A stretch of DNA of 64,000 nt from BOG-908 sp965198825 (GCA_965198825.1 CBDAQB010000003.1:62001-126000), one strand, 5' to 3'; shown: positions 45,523 through 54,683, numbered from the stretch's first letter. Translations and numbers: made by a program. The notes: a model not told the origin generated them from the letters alone.

Positions 45523-45630
45523 TCATTTCGCCCAGCGCCTAAAGACCCGCGGTTGGAGGCCATGCTCGGCGCAGTAGGCACGCTGCGTCTGGCCGCTGCG
45601 ACGCTGCTGCTCGATGTGCTTCGCCCACAT
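45523..45630 (-). pseudogene. fragment of another IS66 accessory protein
   Basis: A 35-codon ORF reads MWAKHIEQQQRRSGQTQRAY, CAEHGLQPRVFRRWAK, stop. This resembles the start of the short IS66 helix-turn-helix accessory proteins. Its stop overlaps a further start (AAATGAGC) in another frame, so it is probably a truncated piece. Confidence 0.5.
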
Positions 45631-45938
45631 CTCCGCTCGAACCGACACACATGTCCCCCCGGCAGACAATTGCTGCCGATCATGTTGTCACATGACCGAC
45701 GATTTGCGGTCCTGCGGTTCTCGGACGCTTACGAAAAGCGGCCCTTCGATTGACTGAACCCTTCTCCGAAACCGGGTTCCGCATCGCCAAGCGAGCTCGA
45801 GACGCGCTGCGAGGGGTGGCTTCCCGTGTGCCGCCGCCGGTCGGGAACGCCGCGGGTTACCGTGCCTGTGATTGGTGGGGGAGGCCGGGAATGGGCAGGG
45901 TGCCGATCCGGCTCGCCCCTCCTCCCGCGGCGTTGCCG

Positions 45939-47159
45939 CTATGAAATCATTCCGGGAACGATGAGAGGCATGCATGGCATCATGAGATCAAATCCGCCAC
46001 CGGACGCTTGCCGCCCGGTCAGCCTGCCGCCCACGACCTCCATCAACAAGTAGTCCGTCAACTGGGTGCAGCTGCTCTCGCTGTCGATGGCGATCATGAA
46101 GTCACGCGCTGTGAACCGGAACACGGCCATCGCGAAGCCGTATGCTTGTTCCCTCGTCAACCCCGCTCTCAATGCCACTTCGAGATGATGTCTGCCTTCG
46201 TCGACAATTGAGGTCGATCCCTTTCCCGCATGGCTCATGTCGGCGATGCTGCGCCCCTCCATCGTCGGCCGCCAGATCGCCTCCGTCTTCTCCATGGTCC
46301 TATCCACGGCCATCCAGCGGGCAGCCAAGGCATAGGTCGAGTAGAAGTCCGCCCTGGCCAACGCCTCGGCTGACCCACAACCCAGCGCCTTCAAATTGGC
46401 GGCGACGTCGCAGACACGTTCGCCATCGGCGTCGTCGAGCGACTCGACCCACTCGTTGAAGGGCAGAAGGGGATGCAGGTCCTCCCGACGTCTAGCCTCT
46501 TGAATTGATTGTTTCGCGCTCGTGAACTTCTGCAAAATGTCTTCCCGCGAGAGGAAGGGTGCCGAGCTACCGATGGGACGCCGGCCGAAATGATCATTGA
46601 AGCGGCCGCCGGAGGCCGGTCGCCCAGTGGGCATCCCGTCCACGATCTCCAGCAACAGCCAACCGACCGTGAAGTTCGGGAACCGCTCGGCGTCGATGTG
46701 GTACACCAGGTTGTCGATCGTGACGCTGGCCACGAATGCCGCGAATTCCGAAACTTGCTCCAGGCCCAATCCGGCGGCTAGCGCCGTCCGTATTTCACGC
46801 CCCACCTCCTTGAACCCGATGATGAGGCGTTCCCCGCGATGGGCCATGTCGACGAGGTTCTGGCCGCCGGGCTCCCGCAGCCAGAACGCCCTGACATTCT
46901 CGATGCTTCGTCCGAGGACCATCCAACGCTGCGCCAATGCATAGGGTGAATGGAAGTCCGCCCTGGCTAGCGCCTCGGCCGTCTTGCAGCCGAGCGACCG
47001 CAGGATCGCGGCCGTCTCCTGCACGCGGACCCCATCCTTCGGAGGCAGTGTCTTCACCCACGCATCGAAGGGCAGGATACCGCTGAGAAGGTCGTCAAGC
47101 TTGAGGTCTTCAGCCACCGATTCGTCCCCCTGAGTGACGCCATCGTAGCACGGGAACAT
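45939..47159 (-). CDS. unrecognised protein built of two tandem copies of one domain
   Basis: A 406-codon frame (ATG 47157-47159; a GTG at 47115-47117 behind an AGGGGGA is an alternative start). Residues about 27-190 and 228-400 are copies of each other: LPFDAWVKTLPP / LPFNEWVESLDD, LRSLGCKTAEALARADFHSP / LKALGCGSAEALARADFYST, YALAQRWMVLGRSIE / YALAARWMAVDRTME, TALAAGLGLEQVSEFA / VALRAGLTREQAYGFA, and MPTGRPASGGRF / RLTGRQASGGGF. The repeat is helical and without catalytic-looking clusters. No family was recognised. It lies alone between an IS66 remnant and a decayed molybdoenzyme gene. Confidence 0.7.
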   Translation of the reverse strand: MFPCYDGVTQGDESVAEDLKLDDLLSGILPFDAWVKTLPPKDGVRVQETAAILRSLGCKTAEALARADFHSPYALAQRWMVLGRSIENVRAFWLREPGGQNLVDMAHRGERLIIGFKEVGREIRTALAAGLGLEQVSEFAAFVASVTIDNLVYHIDAERFPNFTVGWLLLEIVDGMPTGRPASGGRFNDHFGRRPIGSSAPFLSREDILQKFTSAKQSIQEARRREDLHPLLPFNEWVESLDDADGERVCDVAANLKALGCGSAEALARADFYSTYALAARWMAVDRTMEKTEAIWRPTMEGRSIADMSHAGKGSTSIVDEGRHHLEVALRAGLTREQAYGFAMAVFRFTARDFMIAIDSESSCTQLTDYLLMEVVGGRLTGRQASGGGFDLMMPCMPLIVPGMIS

Positions 47160-47367
47160 CCTGTGAACAGCATCTTGGATCCCGTGGGCGTTTCCCGGGC
47201 ACTAGCCGCAGGGTGCGGGCTGGCACCTGACGCTCGAACCATCTCGGCGCCGAGCGCTCGAAGCGTGCGCCTGACCGTGACCGGTGCCGTCGCCGAACTG
47301 GATTCGGACCGGCGTCGCGACTGGCCGCGCCGCTGTCGCTGCCACGGCGACAGACGATCAGCTGCCG

Positions 47368-48585
47368 ACATGGTCCACGTCGTCAACCCGTACATCGGCG
47401 GGGCGTTCGGCAGACCTCCGGCTTCATGCGCGCGCCGGTCGAAATGCCATACATGTACGCGCTCGAGAGCGCGATGGATGAACTCGCGGTGGAGCTCGAC
47501 ATAGACCCTATCGAGCTGCGCCACGTCAACGACATACGCGAGAGCCCGGTCGACGGCGCGAGGTTCACGAGCCGCTCCCTGATGCGCCGCTACGACGAGG
47601 CGGCGGCCGGCTTCGGGTGGAGCAAGCGCGATCCGAGGCCGGGGTCGATGCGCGACGGCGACTGGCTGGTCGGTTACGGGTGCGCGACCGCTGCCTACCC
47701 GACCCATCTGGCGCCCGCGACCGCGCGAGTCACGCTGCGCGCCGACGGGGACGCCAGGGTCGAGGTGGCGGTGCAGGACACCGGGCAGGGCACCTATACT
47801 GCGCTGGGCCAGATTGCCGCCCGCGCGATGCGGCTCGACCCGCGACGGGTGGAGGTGGTCATGGGCAATTCCAGGCTGTCGGCGGGCCCTGCTTCCAGCA
47901 ACTCGCTCGGCACCGCGTCGCTGGGATCGGCGGTGATGCTGACGACCAACAAGATCCGCCGCCACTTTGGCGACACTGTTCCCGATGACATGACCGCGCG
48001 GCCGCGTTCGCGAAACGCGGCGTGAGCGAGATAAGCGAACTCGACGAGTTCCTTCCACCGGGCAAGAAGCCCGATGCGCTGGCCAAGCTGCGCAAGGGTC
48101 AGGTTCCGTTCGCGAGCCAAGCGCGGGGCGACGAGTCAAAGGAGGGCAAGCCGCTGATGTTCGCGTTCGGGGCCGAGTTCGTGCAGGTGCGCGTCCACCG
48201 GCTGACGCGCGAGATCCGGGTGCCGCGCATGGCCGGCGCGTTCGCCGCCGGGCGCATCGTCAACCCGCGCACGGCCCACAGCCAGTATATGGGCGCGATG
48301 ATCTGGGGAATGGCGTCCGCTCTGCTCGAAGCGACGGAGAGCGACGAGAAGCGGGGCCGGTATGTCAACGACAGCCTCGGCGAGTAACTCACGGCCGTCA
48401 ACGCCGACGTGCCCCGGGTCGACGTGATCATGGTTCCCGAGGAGGATCGCGAGGTAAATCCGTCGGGCGTGAAGGGGATTGGCGAACTCGGCATCGTCGG
48501 CACCGCCGCCGCGGTCGCCAACGCCGTCTATCACGCGACGGGCAAGCGCGTCCGGGACCTGCCGATCGTCATGACAAGCTGCTGA
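47368..48585 (+). pseudogene. xanthine-dehydrogenase-type molybdopterin-binding subunit, decayed
   Basis: The pieces, in order, are VHVVNPYIGGAFG, a deletion with frame change, MRAPVEMPYMYALESAMDEL, AVELDIDPIELRHVND, VGYGCATAAYP, VQDTGQGTYTALGQIAARAM and a frameshift near 48.0 kb. FGAEFVQVRVHRLTREIRVP and GRIVNPRTAHSQYMGAMIWG follow, then a TAA at 48385-48387, and GVKGIGELGIVGTAAAVANA to the end. These match molybdopterin subunits of PaoC/XdhB type. The N-terminal half is missing and at least three lesions exist. Confidence 0.85.
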
Positions 48586-48840
48586 CCTGCGAGCCTTCCG
48601 CGGCTTCTTCTTCGGCAGGACTGCTTGCTCGTCCACACCGGCGATGAGATCAGCGGCGGTCACGCCCAGCGCCTTCGCGAGGCGCAAGAGGATCACGACA
48701 GTCGGGTTCACCGATCCAGCCTCCAGCCCGCTGAGGTATTGTTGGCTGACTTCGGAACGCTCCTCCAGCTGTTCCTGCGTCAGCCCCTTTTCGCGCCGCA
48801 GCCGAGTCAGATTGAGGCCAACCACGGCTCCGGGGGTCAT
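48136..48840 (-). CDS. XRE-family helix-turn-helix regulator with run-on C-terminus
   Basis: From the ATG at 48838-48840, residues about 5-70 form an XRE domain (VGLNLTRLRREKGLTQEQLE, ERSEVSQQYLSGLEAGSVNP, RLAKALGVTAADLIAGVD). A basic stretch (PKKKPRKARRSA) then leads into ~150 residues that are simply the antisense of the decayed molybdoenzyme gene. The natural stop was probably lost when the two were joined, so the functional protein is likely the first ~90 residues. A TATATAAT-like sequence upstream (about 48883-48895) may be its promoter. Confidence 0.7.
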   Translation of the reverse strand: MTPGAVVGLNLTRLRREKGLTQEQLEERSEVSQQYLSGLEAGSVNPTVVILLRLAKALGVTAADLIAGVDEQAVLPKKKPRKARRSAACHDDRQVPDALARRVIDGVGDRGGGADDAEFANPLHARRIYLAILLGNHDHVDPGHVGVDGRELLAEAVVDIPAPLLVALRRFEQSGRHSPDHRAHILAVGRARVDDAPGGERAGHARHPDLARQPVDAHLHELGPEREHQRLALL

Positions 48841-48994
48841 GCAGGCACCATCCGACTTTACAGTCGCAGCGCTTGCCAATTATATAGGTAAAGTGAGTGG
48901 GCGGTCCGGGCGGCGCTCGTGAGGTCACTCCGCTTGAAGGGGGCGCTCCCGCTTGCAGGTCTCCAGCGGTGAAGCGTGGTGAGATGATCCAGCG

Positions 48995-49432
48995 ATGCAG
49001 CCGAGGGCCGCCGTGAGCCGCCGCTTCGATGTGCTACGCCCGATCGCGCTGGCTGCCGCGGTCCTGGCGGACTTGCCGGAAGGCGGAAGCGGGTCCGATG
49101 CCCATCCCGACGCTGCCCTCCTTGCCGCATGCCGGGAATACATCGGAATGCAGCAACGCAGGGACCGTCTGTCGGCCGGGGGCGTAGCCCAGGCTGCGGA
49201 TGATGTAGGGCGTTCCCGTGCCGTCGAGGCCCTCGCTCAGGGGGCAAGTGCGATGCTCGCGCGCGTCACGGAGATGCGGGCGACCAGCCTCGACGGCCAT
49301 AGGGCCCGGGCGGCGGCATTCCTGGCCTGGGATGAAGGCGACCTGATGGGGCGCGCCGATGAGTTGTGCTTCCCGGAGGACCAGATCCTGGCCGCCATCG
49401 TCTTGGACATCCTCCACCACCCTGCCGGGTAA
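48995..49432 (+). CDS. unrecognised small helical protein
   Basis: A 145-codon frame with a soluble helical sequence: DAALLAACREYIGMQQRRDR, AMLARVTEMRATSLDGHRAR and ELCFPEDQILAAIVLDILHH. The pattern 'LLAACREYIGMQQRRD' followed by a late acidic helix is the kind of small protein common in alphaproteobacterial prophage and plasmid regions, but no function is known. No convincing ribosome site precedes it. Confidence 0.5.
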   Translation: MQPRAAVSRRFDVLRPIALAAAVLADLPEGGSGSDAHPDAALLAACREYIGMQQRRDRLSAGGVAQAADDVGRSRAVEALAQGASAMLARVTEMRATSLDGHRARAAAFLAWDEGDLMGRADELCFPEDQILAAIVLDILHHPAG

Positions 49433-49633
49433 ATCGCGCCTTCGACGAAAACCGGCCGGCGATGGCGACGATCGTGCCGCCGAAAATCCTATGCGCACCG
49501 CCGCCCGGATGCGGCGACGGTATCGGCGTCCGAGATCGCGCTTGCGCCTCAGCCCCCGCATTGGCACCTCGACACCCAATCGCGCGCCGGGAGCCACCGC
49601 CGGACGCGGCCGAGCGCGACGTGGATCAGCGCC

Positions 49634-49846
49634 GTGTCGAATATCGAGTCCTCCGGCGCCGTGCTTCCGGGCTGGGCGGACACCGTAGCGGTAGCCATCG
49701 GCACCCTGTTGTCGGGATTGCTGTCCGTAGCCGCCACGCGCCACCGCGGCTTCGCGGACATCGAGCAGCAGGGTGCGGGCACCTGCACTCGAACCTACTC
49801 GTGGGACGGAAGGCGATACGTCGCGTCCGGCGCGCGCGATTGCTGA
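49634..49846 (+). CDS. short ORF with lipoprotein-like tail motif
   Basis: GTG start; about 70 residues with one hydrophobic stretch (DTVAVAIGTLLSGLLSVAAT) and a C-terminus GTCTRTYSWDGRRYVASGAR, similar to the end of the lipoprotein at 40513 (CVFEFTWTGTAYARAGSNG). The frame stays open upstream to about 49436 without a good start, so it may be the tail of a broken, longer gene. Confidence 0.3.
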   Translation: MSNIESSGAVLPGWADTVAVAIGTLLSGLLSVAATRHRGFADIEQQGAGTCTRTYSWDGRRYVASGARDC

Positions 49847-49920
49847 CGGACTACCATGATCGACGTGGACGCCCTCAACGGCGCCGCTTCGGATTGACAT
49901 CGGCCACCGGGGAACAAAGG

Positions 49921-50337
49921 ATGATCGATGAGCCACTCAAGGGAGGGCGAGGCAGGCGACGCGGGAGGCTCCCCCGTCTCGCCTGCCAGGGCGGGAGTGC
50001 CTCGGGGGAAGTGGACGGGCGGACCTTCGAGTTCCGCATCGCGGCAACGGCCACGATGGCCAACCTGCTCGTCGTGGCCGGTCTCTCGCTCGATGGCCTG
50101 TTCCGGGCCGACCTGATCGCCCCAAATGAAACTCCGCCCGGCACGGCAACCCTCGCCACCGCCATGCAGGCGGCCGGACCCAGGCTGGCGATTGCCTGCG
50201 TGTGCCTCCTCGCTGTCCGCACGGGCTCGACTGCGGCGATCACGGCGCTGGGCGCGGTTGCCGGCCTGATGCAGGCCCTCGACGCGATGGCGTGTGCCGT
50301 TCACTTGCCCGTTCGGCGTTCATGCCAGGCACGGTAA
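49921..50337 (+). CDS. hypothetical small membrane protein
   Basis: About 138 residues from ATG 49921, with GGGGAA upstream. After a basic, Gly/Arg-rich N-terminus there are two or three hydrophobic segments: FRIAATATMANLLVVAGLSL, RLAIACVCLLAVRTG and AAITALGAVAGLMQALDAM. Family unknown. Confidence 0.4.
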   Translation: MIDEPLKGGRGRRRGRLPRLACQGGSASGEVDGRTFEFRIAATATMANLLVVAGLSLDGLFRADLIAPNETPPGTATLATAMQAAGPRLAIACVCLLAVRTGSTAAITALGAVAGLMQALDAMACAVHLPVRRSCQAR

Positions 50338-50511
50338 GGCGAACGATGCCATCACGCGGTGCTGCACGAATTGGCGCGGGCCGCCGGCCGCCTGGTTCCG
50401 GACGCTGCGGGTGGTGCTCCTGGACGGCGCACGGCATCGCGGTGACCCATGGATCCAGGGTGATCGTCGATGCTCGGTTCGCCGGCCGCTTCGGTCGCCC
50501 GCCGGATCGCG

Positions 50512-51648
50512 TCAGGCGGTGCCCCCTCCGCCAGGCGCTGATCCGCTTGCCCGGGTTGTGCCGACGAAGTCACGGGCAAGGGACGAGGCGACCGCCGATA
50601 GGCGCGCCGCGAGTTCGTCCTGGTTCGACATCGCCACGAACCTCCGCACCCGCTCCCGCCTCGACGGCAAGGGCTCGTCCAGACGCTCAAGGGCAGTCCG
50701 TCGCTCCAGCACTGCGCTCCCGAGTTCCAACAACGACGACAATCGGTCCATGCCGCTCTCGTCGAGACCCGCGGCCTTGAGGAGGAGGGACAGTCGGTTG
50801 GCGGCCCGTGGGTGGGCGCGCCGGTTGTCGTAGCACAGGTCCTCGAGGACGCTGTGTACGGAAAGGAACAACGCTGCGGATGACACCAGCCAGGGCCGAC
50901 AGAACTCAGGTGCAGTCTCCAAGGCGATCCGATCGGCTAGGTATTCCGCGAAACGGTGCCTATCGATGCGTTCCGGGACCACCTGGAAGTCCGGATCGGG
51001 CGGGAAGGAGAAGCCCTCGTCGAACGGCCAATCCATCTTGCCCACCAGATGCCCATACTCGTGCAGAATGACGAACGACATCACGCCCGCGAAGACGACG
51101 TCGATGGATTTCGATAGATCGCCGTCGGACGGCCAAGCCATCGCGGGAAGCCGATCGTGTCCCAATGCGTAAGCGAAGAGCCGCGCCATCAACGCGATGG
51201 ACAACTCCTCCAGGGCCGTCCCGGAAAGGATCGCGGGTAGTGTCGGGCCGCGCTCCTCGACCATCCTGCGCTGGAGGCCCGCGATGCGTTGCAACCAGCA
51301 CCAGGTCGAGGCGAACTCGCGCACGAACGTGCCGAACCCCGCATGGAGTACGACCACGCCCTCTTTCGCCATCACGTAGGCGCCGATCGAGGGATCCGGC
51401 AGGACGACCAATTCCATGTGCAAGCCGTGCAGCAGTTCGCGCATCGCGCCGATGTTCATCGTCGCGATCAGCGTGGCGATGAACCGGGCGGTCCCGGCGA
51501 GCACCTCCTGCGGCGTGGCGGTGCAATTCAGTCCGAGCGCGTCGATCGGCTCGCCCCGTTCCTGTATGAACGGCAGCAGCACGCCCGTCCGGGCTTCTGC
51601 GCCCAGTGCGAGGATGCCCGCGATCCGCTCGACCGCAGCGGGCTTCAT
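50512..51648 (-). CDS. putative zinc metallopeptidase (HEYGH type)
   Basis: A 378-residue protein. At about residue 195 it has VMSFVILHEYGHLVGKMDWP, an HExxH zinc motif, and about 40 residues later RHRFAEYLADRIALE, giving a downstream Glu ligand in an ExxAD context as in M48 or related zincins. The remainder is helical with a hydrophobic region (SSAALFLSVHSVLEDL), but no signal peptide. Its start overlaps the stop of the upstream gene (ATGA), so the two form an operon. A target could be a regulator or membrane protein; nothing in the sequence tells which. Confidence 0.65.
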   Translation of the reverse strand: MKPAAVERIAGILALGAEARTGVLLPFIQERGEPIDALGLNCTATPQEVLAGTARFIATLIATMNIGAMRELLHGLHMELVVLPDPSIGAYVMAKEGVVVLHAGFGTFVREFASTWCWLQRIAGLQRRMVEERGPTLPAILSGTALEELSIALMARLFAYALGHDRLPAMAWPSDGDLSKSIDVVFAGVMSFVILHEYGHLVGKMDWPFDEGFSFPPDPDFQVVPERIDRHRFAEYLADRIALETAPEFCRPWLVSSAALFLSVHSVLEDLCYDNRRAHPRAANRLSLLLKAAGLDESGMDRLSSLLELGSAVLERRTALERLDEPLPSRRERVRRFVAMSNQDELAARLSAVASSLARDFVGTTRASGSAPGGGGTA

Positions 51649-52037
51649 GAGCTGACGCTAGTCTCCGGCGGGATCACCACCACGGCGTCCTCGGACCTCC
51701 TCTCGACCTTGGAGAGGAGGACCGAGCAGTTCCCGATGGTGATCTTGAATGTGCTCTCGCTCGCGTGGAGGATCGCCGACGGCCGCCTGCGCGACAGCCT
51801 GGCGTAGAGGTAGCTCGCGAGCAGGCTGGTCGCGATGCCCTGTGACGACGTTACCGCAAAACCCACGAGGTCGAAGTGCTCGAACATGCCCGTCAGCGTG
51901 GTGGGCGTCCCCCACTCCACGCCCAGCGCTCCGAGCCGCGGGGCTTCGAGGAGGGCTTCGTTCACCTCGAACCTCAGCATTTCGGCCTCGCCCTCTCCTG
52001 CAGCTATCTGGCCGGTGAACAGCGTCCTTGGCGGCAT
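51645..52037 (-). CDS. unrecognised partner of the metallopeptidase
   Basis: About 130 residues from the ATG at 52035-52037 (GGGAG seven bases upstream; the longer frame is less likely). It has LFTGQIAAGEGEAEMLRFEV, LTGMFEHFDLVGFAVTSSQG (a weakly hydrophobic segment) and a C-terminal strand-rich part (ESTFKITIGNCSVLLSKVER). Because its stop overlaps the metallopeptidase start, translation is coupled, suggesting a two-component function. Confidence 0.55.
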   Translation of the reverse strand: MPPRTLFTGQIAAGEGEAEMLRFEVNEALLEAPRLGALGVEWGTPTTLTGMFEHFDLVGFAVTSSQGIATSLLASYLYARLSRRRPSAILHASESTFKITIGNCSVLLSKVERRSEDAVVVIPPETSVSS

Positions 52038-52230
52038 CGGCTCGGCTCCCATCGGAACGATTGGCCCGGGCCGGCGATGGTCGGTGTTCCCGGGCAGAGA
52101 TGGTCGGACCCAAACGTATCCCCTCGGACGAGGAACCGCCATCCGCGATTCGCCCGCACGCACCTCGCGCGCACATCGGGTTTCGGTAAGCCCGACGGCC
52201 GGGGTGGATGGGGCATGTCACCGAGCCCGG

Positions 52231-53202
52231 CTAGCAAGACCGGATGGGCCGGATGCGATCGGGGTTCCTGGTCCGGTCGGCCAGTTCCGCAAAGAGCTCC
52301 TCCAGGCAATCCCGGACCGCACCGCCCAGGTCAGGGATCCGCATCGCCGGACCGCTCCCCCCGACCTTGACGGGGATCGGGATCAACGACGGTGGACGTG
52401 CGGCCGTAGCCCCGTTTACCGCGATGCCCGAGGCCGGCAAGGGCAATATCTCGGCTTCCATGCGATCCGCATCCGCGGGATCTTGGAAGTGCAACGAGAC
52501 GGCGTCGAGGAACCTGGCTGCCGCCAGCGCGGGGAGCAGCACCTCCCGGTTCCGCGCCCTCGGGTCCCCCCCGGGTCGCGCGCCGACGGCCCGCACGCCG
52601 ACGAACCTCCCGTCAGGCATCCTCGCCAGGGCGTCGAGCGGGAAGGCCAGGACATCCGGGAACTGACCGGGACGGGCCATCGCCCCGCCCATCTCCCGTA
52701 AGGCACCTGCGGTGGCCAGCAACACGTCCTCCCGGAAGGCGGTCGCGGTGAGGCGCCAGGCGTGTTGGTTGGTCGGATTGGCCTCCGGCGTCATGCCGGC
52801 CTCGCGGCGGACCTCGCGCTCCAACCTCGTCAGGTGCCGACCGGTCAGCCCCTCGTGCAGCACGCGCCGCAGGGGCTCGCGGACGCGATCGGCGCCGAAC
52901 CTGTGCAAGCGCTTGAGCGGCTCGACGTCGTCCAGAGGCACCCGGGCAAGCATGGAGGCCGCCTTGATGAGCCCGTCCAGCTGCATCGCCTCGGCCGCCG
53001 CCTGGGCGGCGGCGGCCCGCCGGATCCGGCTCGGGGCGCGACGACGCTCCTTGGCGAACATCGCGAGGGCATCCTCGACCTCGCCATGGCGAAGACCCTC
53101 GGAAGTCAGACGCCATGCCGTCGCCCAATCCCACCATGCCAAGCCGACATCGCCGTTCGATCCCATGCGGATAGCGCTAGCCGCCGCGGGGAGAGGAAGC
53201 AA
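52231..53202 (-). CDS. unrecognised protein, family also present at 61405
   Basis: A 323-codon frame (an internal ATG at 53167-53169 may be the start). The N-terminal half is helical: WATAWRLTSEGLRHGEVEDA, LAMFAKERRRAPSRIRRAAA, GLTGRHLTRLEREVRREAG. It matches the protein at 61405-62343 in the same order (HGDIEPALEQFAADNHIAAN, VTRLETEARIKAE). The C-terminal half (FPDVLAFPLDALARMPDGRF, VGVRAVGARP, LHFQDPADADRMEAEI) parallels FKVDAIVLFDTNTFIAVEVL in the other copy, an alternating strand pattern that could be a nuclease-like fold, but this is inference. No known family was recognised. Confidence 0.65.
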   Translation of the reverse strand: MLPLPAAASAIRMGSNGDVGLAWWDWATAWRLTSEGLRHGEVEDALAMFAKERRRAPSRIRRAAAAQAAAEAMQLDGLIKAASMLARVPLDDVEPLKRLHRFGADRVREPLRRVLHEGLTGRHLTRLEREVRREAGMTPEANPTNQHAWRLTATAFREDVLLATAGALREMGGAMARPGQFPDVLAFPLDALARMPDGRFVGVRAVGARPGGDPRARNREVLLPALAAARFLDAVSLHFQDPADADRMEAEILPLPASGIAVNGATAARPPSLIPIPVKVGGSGPAMRIPDLGGAVRDCLEELFAELADRTRNPDRIRPIRSC

Positions 53203-53603
53203 TTAGCATGTCGCCGGGAGAGGGAGAGCGACCACTCCCCCCAAGGAAGGTAATGAATCAATCTTGATAATGTTATGCAATCGGCATGTTTGATCGAAAA
53301 CGGGAAGGTGGCGGTCGATGGGGGATGGCGTCGCGAAGGGTCAAGAGGTTTTCCTGAGGAAGGAGCCGCGTGCACCCGGTCCTTCATCGATGAGCGGGAG
53401 GGCTCGGGCGCACCGACGGCCTCCGCCAAGGGGTTGGGTTGATGAGGGTGATCGCCAGCCTCCCGCGAGTTGCGACGCGGCCGTGCGCCCGGCCCGGCCG
53501 CAGGCGCGCCGTCGCCGCCCGTCGCTGCGAGCGCGTTGGGACCGGCATCCCCATTCGATGCGGCGCACGCGCACCGCTGAACGACGGATTTAGGGGTCGA
53601 ACG
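53203..53603. promoter_or_regulatory. AT-rich divergent intergenic region
   Basis: About 400 bases separate the unrecognised minus-strand gene and the plus-strand paralogue pair. A distinctly AT-rich patch (about 53250-53300, including ATCTTGATAATGTTATGC) is likely to hold promoters for both directions. No gene is supported in it. Confidence 0.4.
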
Positions 53604-54113
53604 ATGAGTTCTTGTCATTCCGCCACGCTGGGCGACGAAGCACACCTGGACAACTTGCCGCGCCTGGGGCGGCCACCGCTCCGATCCACGATCCGGATGA
53701 TGCGGCGGGCCAGGACCGTGGACAGGTTCGCTCGATGGGTGGTCGACGCCGTGGTCTTCGGATCGCACGCCCAGGACCTCCGACCAGCCGACTTCATGGT
53801 GGTGATCGAGAACGCCCAGGACATCGATTGGGACGGTTACGCCTTCCTGGGAGTCGTGCCGCCGGCGGGAGCGCCCCGCCCATCGGCCAGTTACAGCGTC
53901 CGCCTGGTCTTCGGCGCGGGGGGCGGGTTCAGGGTCGAGACGGACTACTCTCCGCCGTCCGGGCACAGTCGCGTCCACATCCGCGTCGAGGCGGCGGGAG
54001 CGATGGCCCGAGGAGCCGGCCACGCGACCGGATCACCGGACGTGCGCGACGATCTCGCGGTCGCGTGCGCCTGCTGCCTCCCCGGTTCGCCTCGCCATCG
54101 GCATCCCACCTGA
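53604..54113 (+). CDS. unrecognised protein, first of a tandem paralogous pair
   Basis: About 169 residues from ATG 53604, preceded by AGGGG; a longer frame upstream is unlikely. It matches the next gene over most of its length: RTVDRFARWVVDAVVFG / RGVDEFSRKVVDAIAYC, FMVVIENAQDIDWDGYAFLG / VAVVVEDAQDIVWENYAFLG, SYSVRLVFGAGGGF / SFQLRLLLRAEGTI, SRVHIRVEAAG / GRMYIIVEGKG. The shared core looks like a small alpha/beta protein with an invariant AQDIxWxxYAFLG box. The C-terminal ~35 residues are not conserved. No family was recognised. Confidence 0.65.
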   Translation: MSSCHSATLGDEAHLDNLPRLGRPPLRSTIRMMRRARTVDRFARWVVDAVVFGSHAQDLRPADFMVVIENAQDIDWDGYAFLGVVPPAGAPRPSASYSVRLVFGAGGGFRVETDYSPPSGHSRVHIRVEAAGAMARGAGHATGSPDVRDDLAVACACCLPGSPRHRHPT

Positions 54114-54215
54114 CCATCGCGACCGCTGAACGCCCGTGCGGGAAGGCTGGTCACGGTCACCCCAAGGGCGAAACGCGGAAAGCCGGGCGAGCCCGATCGA
54201 TCAGGAGAGACTTGA

Positions 54216-54683
54216 ATGACTCATGAACATCGCGGAACGGTCCCGTTCGGTCACGACAGTTACGTGGATGGGCTGGCGAGCCTGAAGAGCTGTCCCAGCC
54301 CGAAGGTCCTGCGGATGTTGCGGGAAGCCCGCGGGGTCGACGAATTCTCGCGCAAGGTGGTCGACGCCATCGCATACTGCCTCACCAATCAGGATGCGGA
54401 TCCCGTCGACGTCGCCGTGGTGGTGGAAGACGCCCAGGACATCGTCTGGGAGAATTACGCATTCCTCGGACCGTTGGCGCCGGTCGGGCCCGCCGTGCCG
54501 GGCCGGAGCTTCCAGCTAAGGCTCCTCCTGCGCGCCGAGGGCACCATCAATGTGAGCATTCGCGAGCAGGCGCCTGACGGCTGGGGCCGGATGTACATCA
54601 TCGTCGAGGGAAAGGGGACGCTGACGATCAACGACGACTACCTTGCCGCGGCACGCGGGCAAGGGCCGTCGCACGTCATGTGA
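54216..54683 (+). CDS. unrecognised protein, second of a tandem paralogous pair
   Basis: A 155-residue protein with an upstream AGGAGA site. It is the paralogue of the preceding gene, starting 100 bases after it, and keeps the AQDIVWENYAFLG box at about residue 75. The chain is acidic and soluble, with a strand-rich C-terminal half (LRLLLRAEGTINVSIREQ, MYIIVEGKGTLTINDDY). The close pair suggests either a heteromer or recent duplication followed by divergence; function unknown. Confidence 0.68.
   Translation: MTHEHRGTVPFGHDSYVDGLASLKSCPSPKVLRMLREARGVDEFSRKVVDAIAYCLTNQDADPVDVAVVVEDAQDIVWENYAFLGPLAPVGPAVPGRSFQLRLLLRAEGTINVSIREQAPDGWGRMYIIVEGKGTLTINDDYLAAARGQGPSHVM

Larger units (their letters stand above)
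44316..45630 (-). mobile_element. partial IS66-family element (tnpA-tnpB-tnpC')
   Basis: Reading leftward, the order is an accessory start fragment, tnpA, tnpB and the first ~100 codons of tnpC, the standard IS66 order. tnpB is frameshifted and tnpC is cut off at the TetR junction near 44.32 kb, so the element is not autonomous. It may be a different IS66 copy from the one at 31-32.4 kb. Confidence 0.8.
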
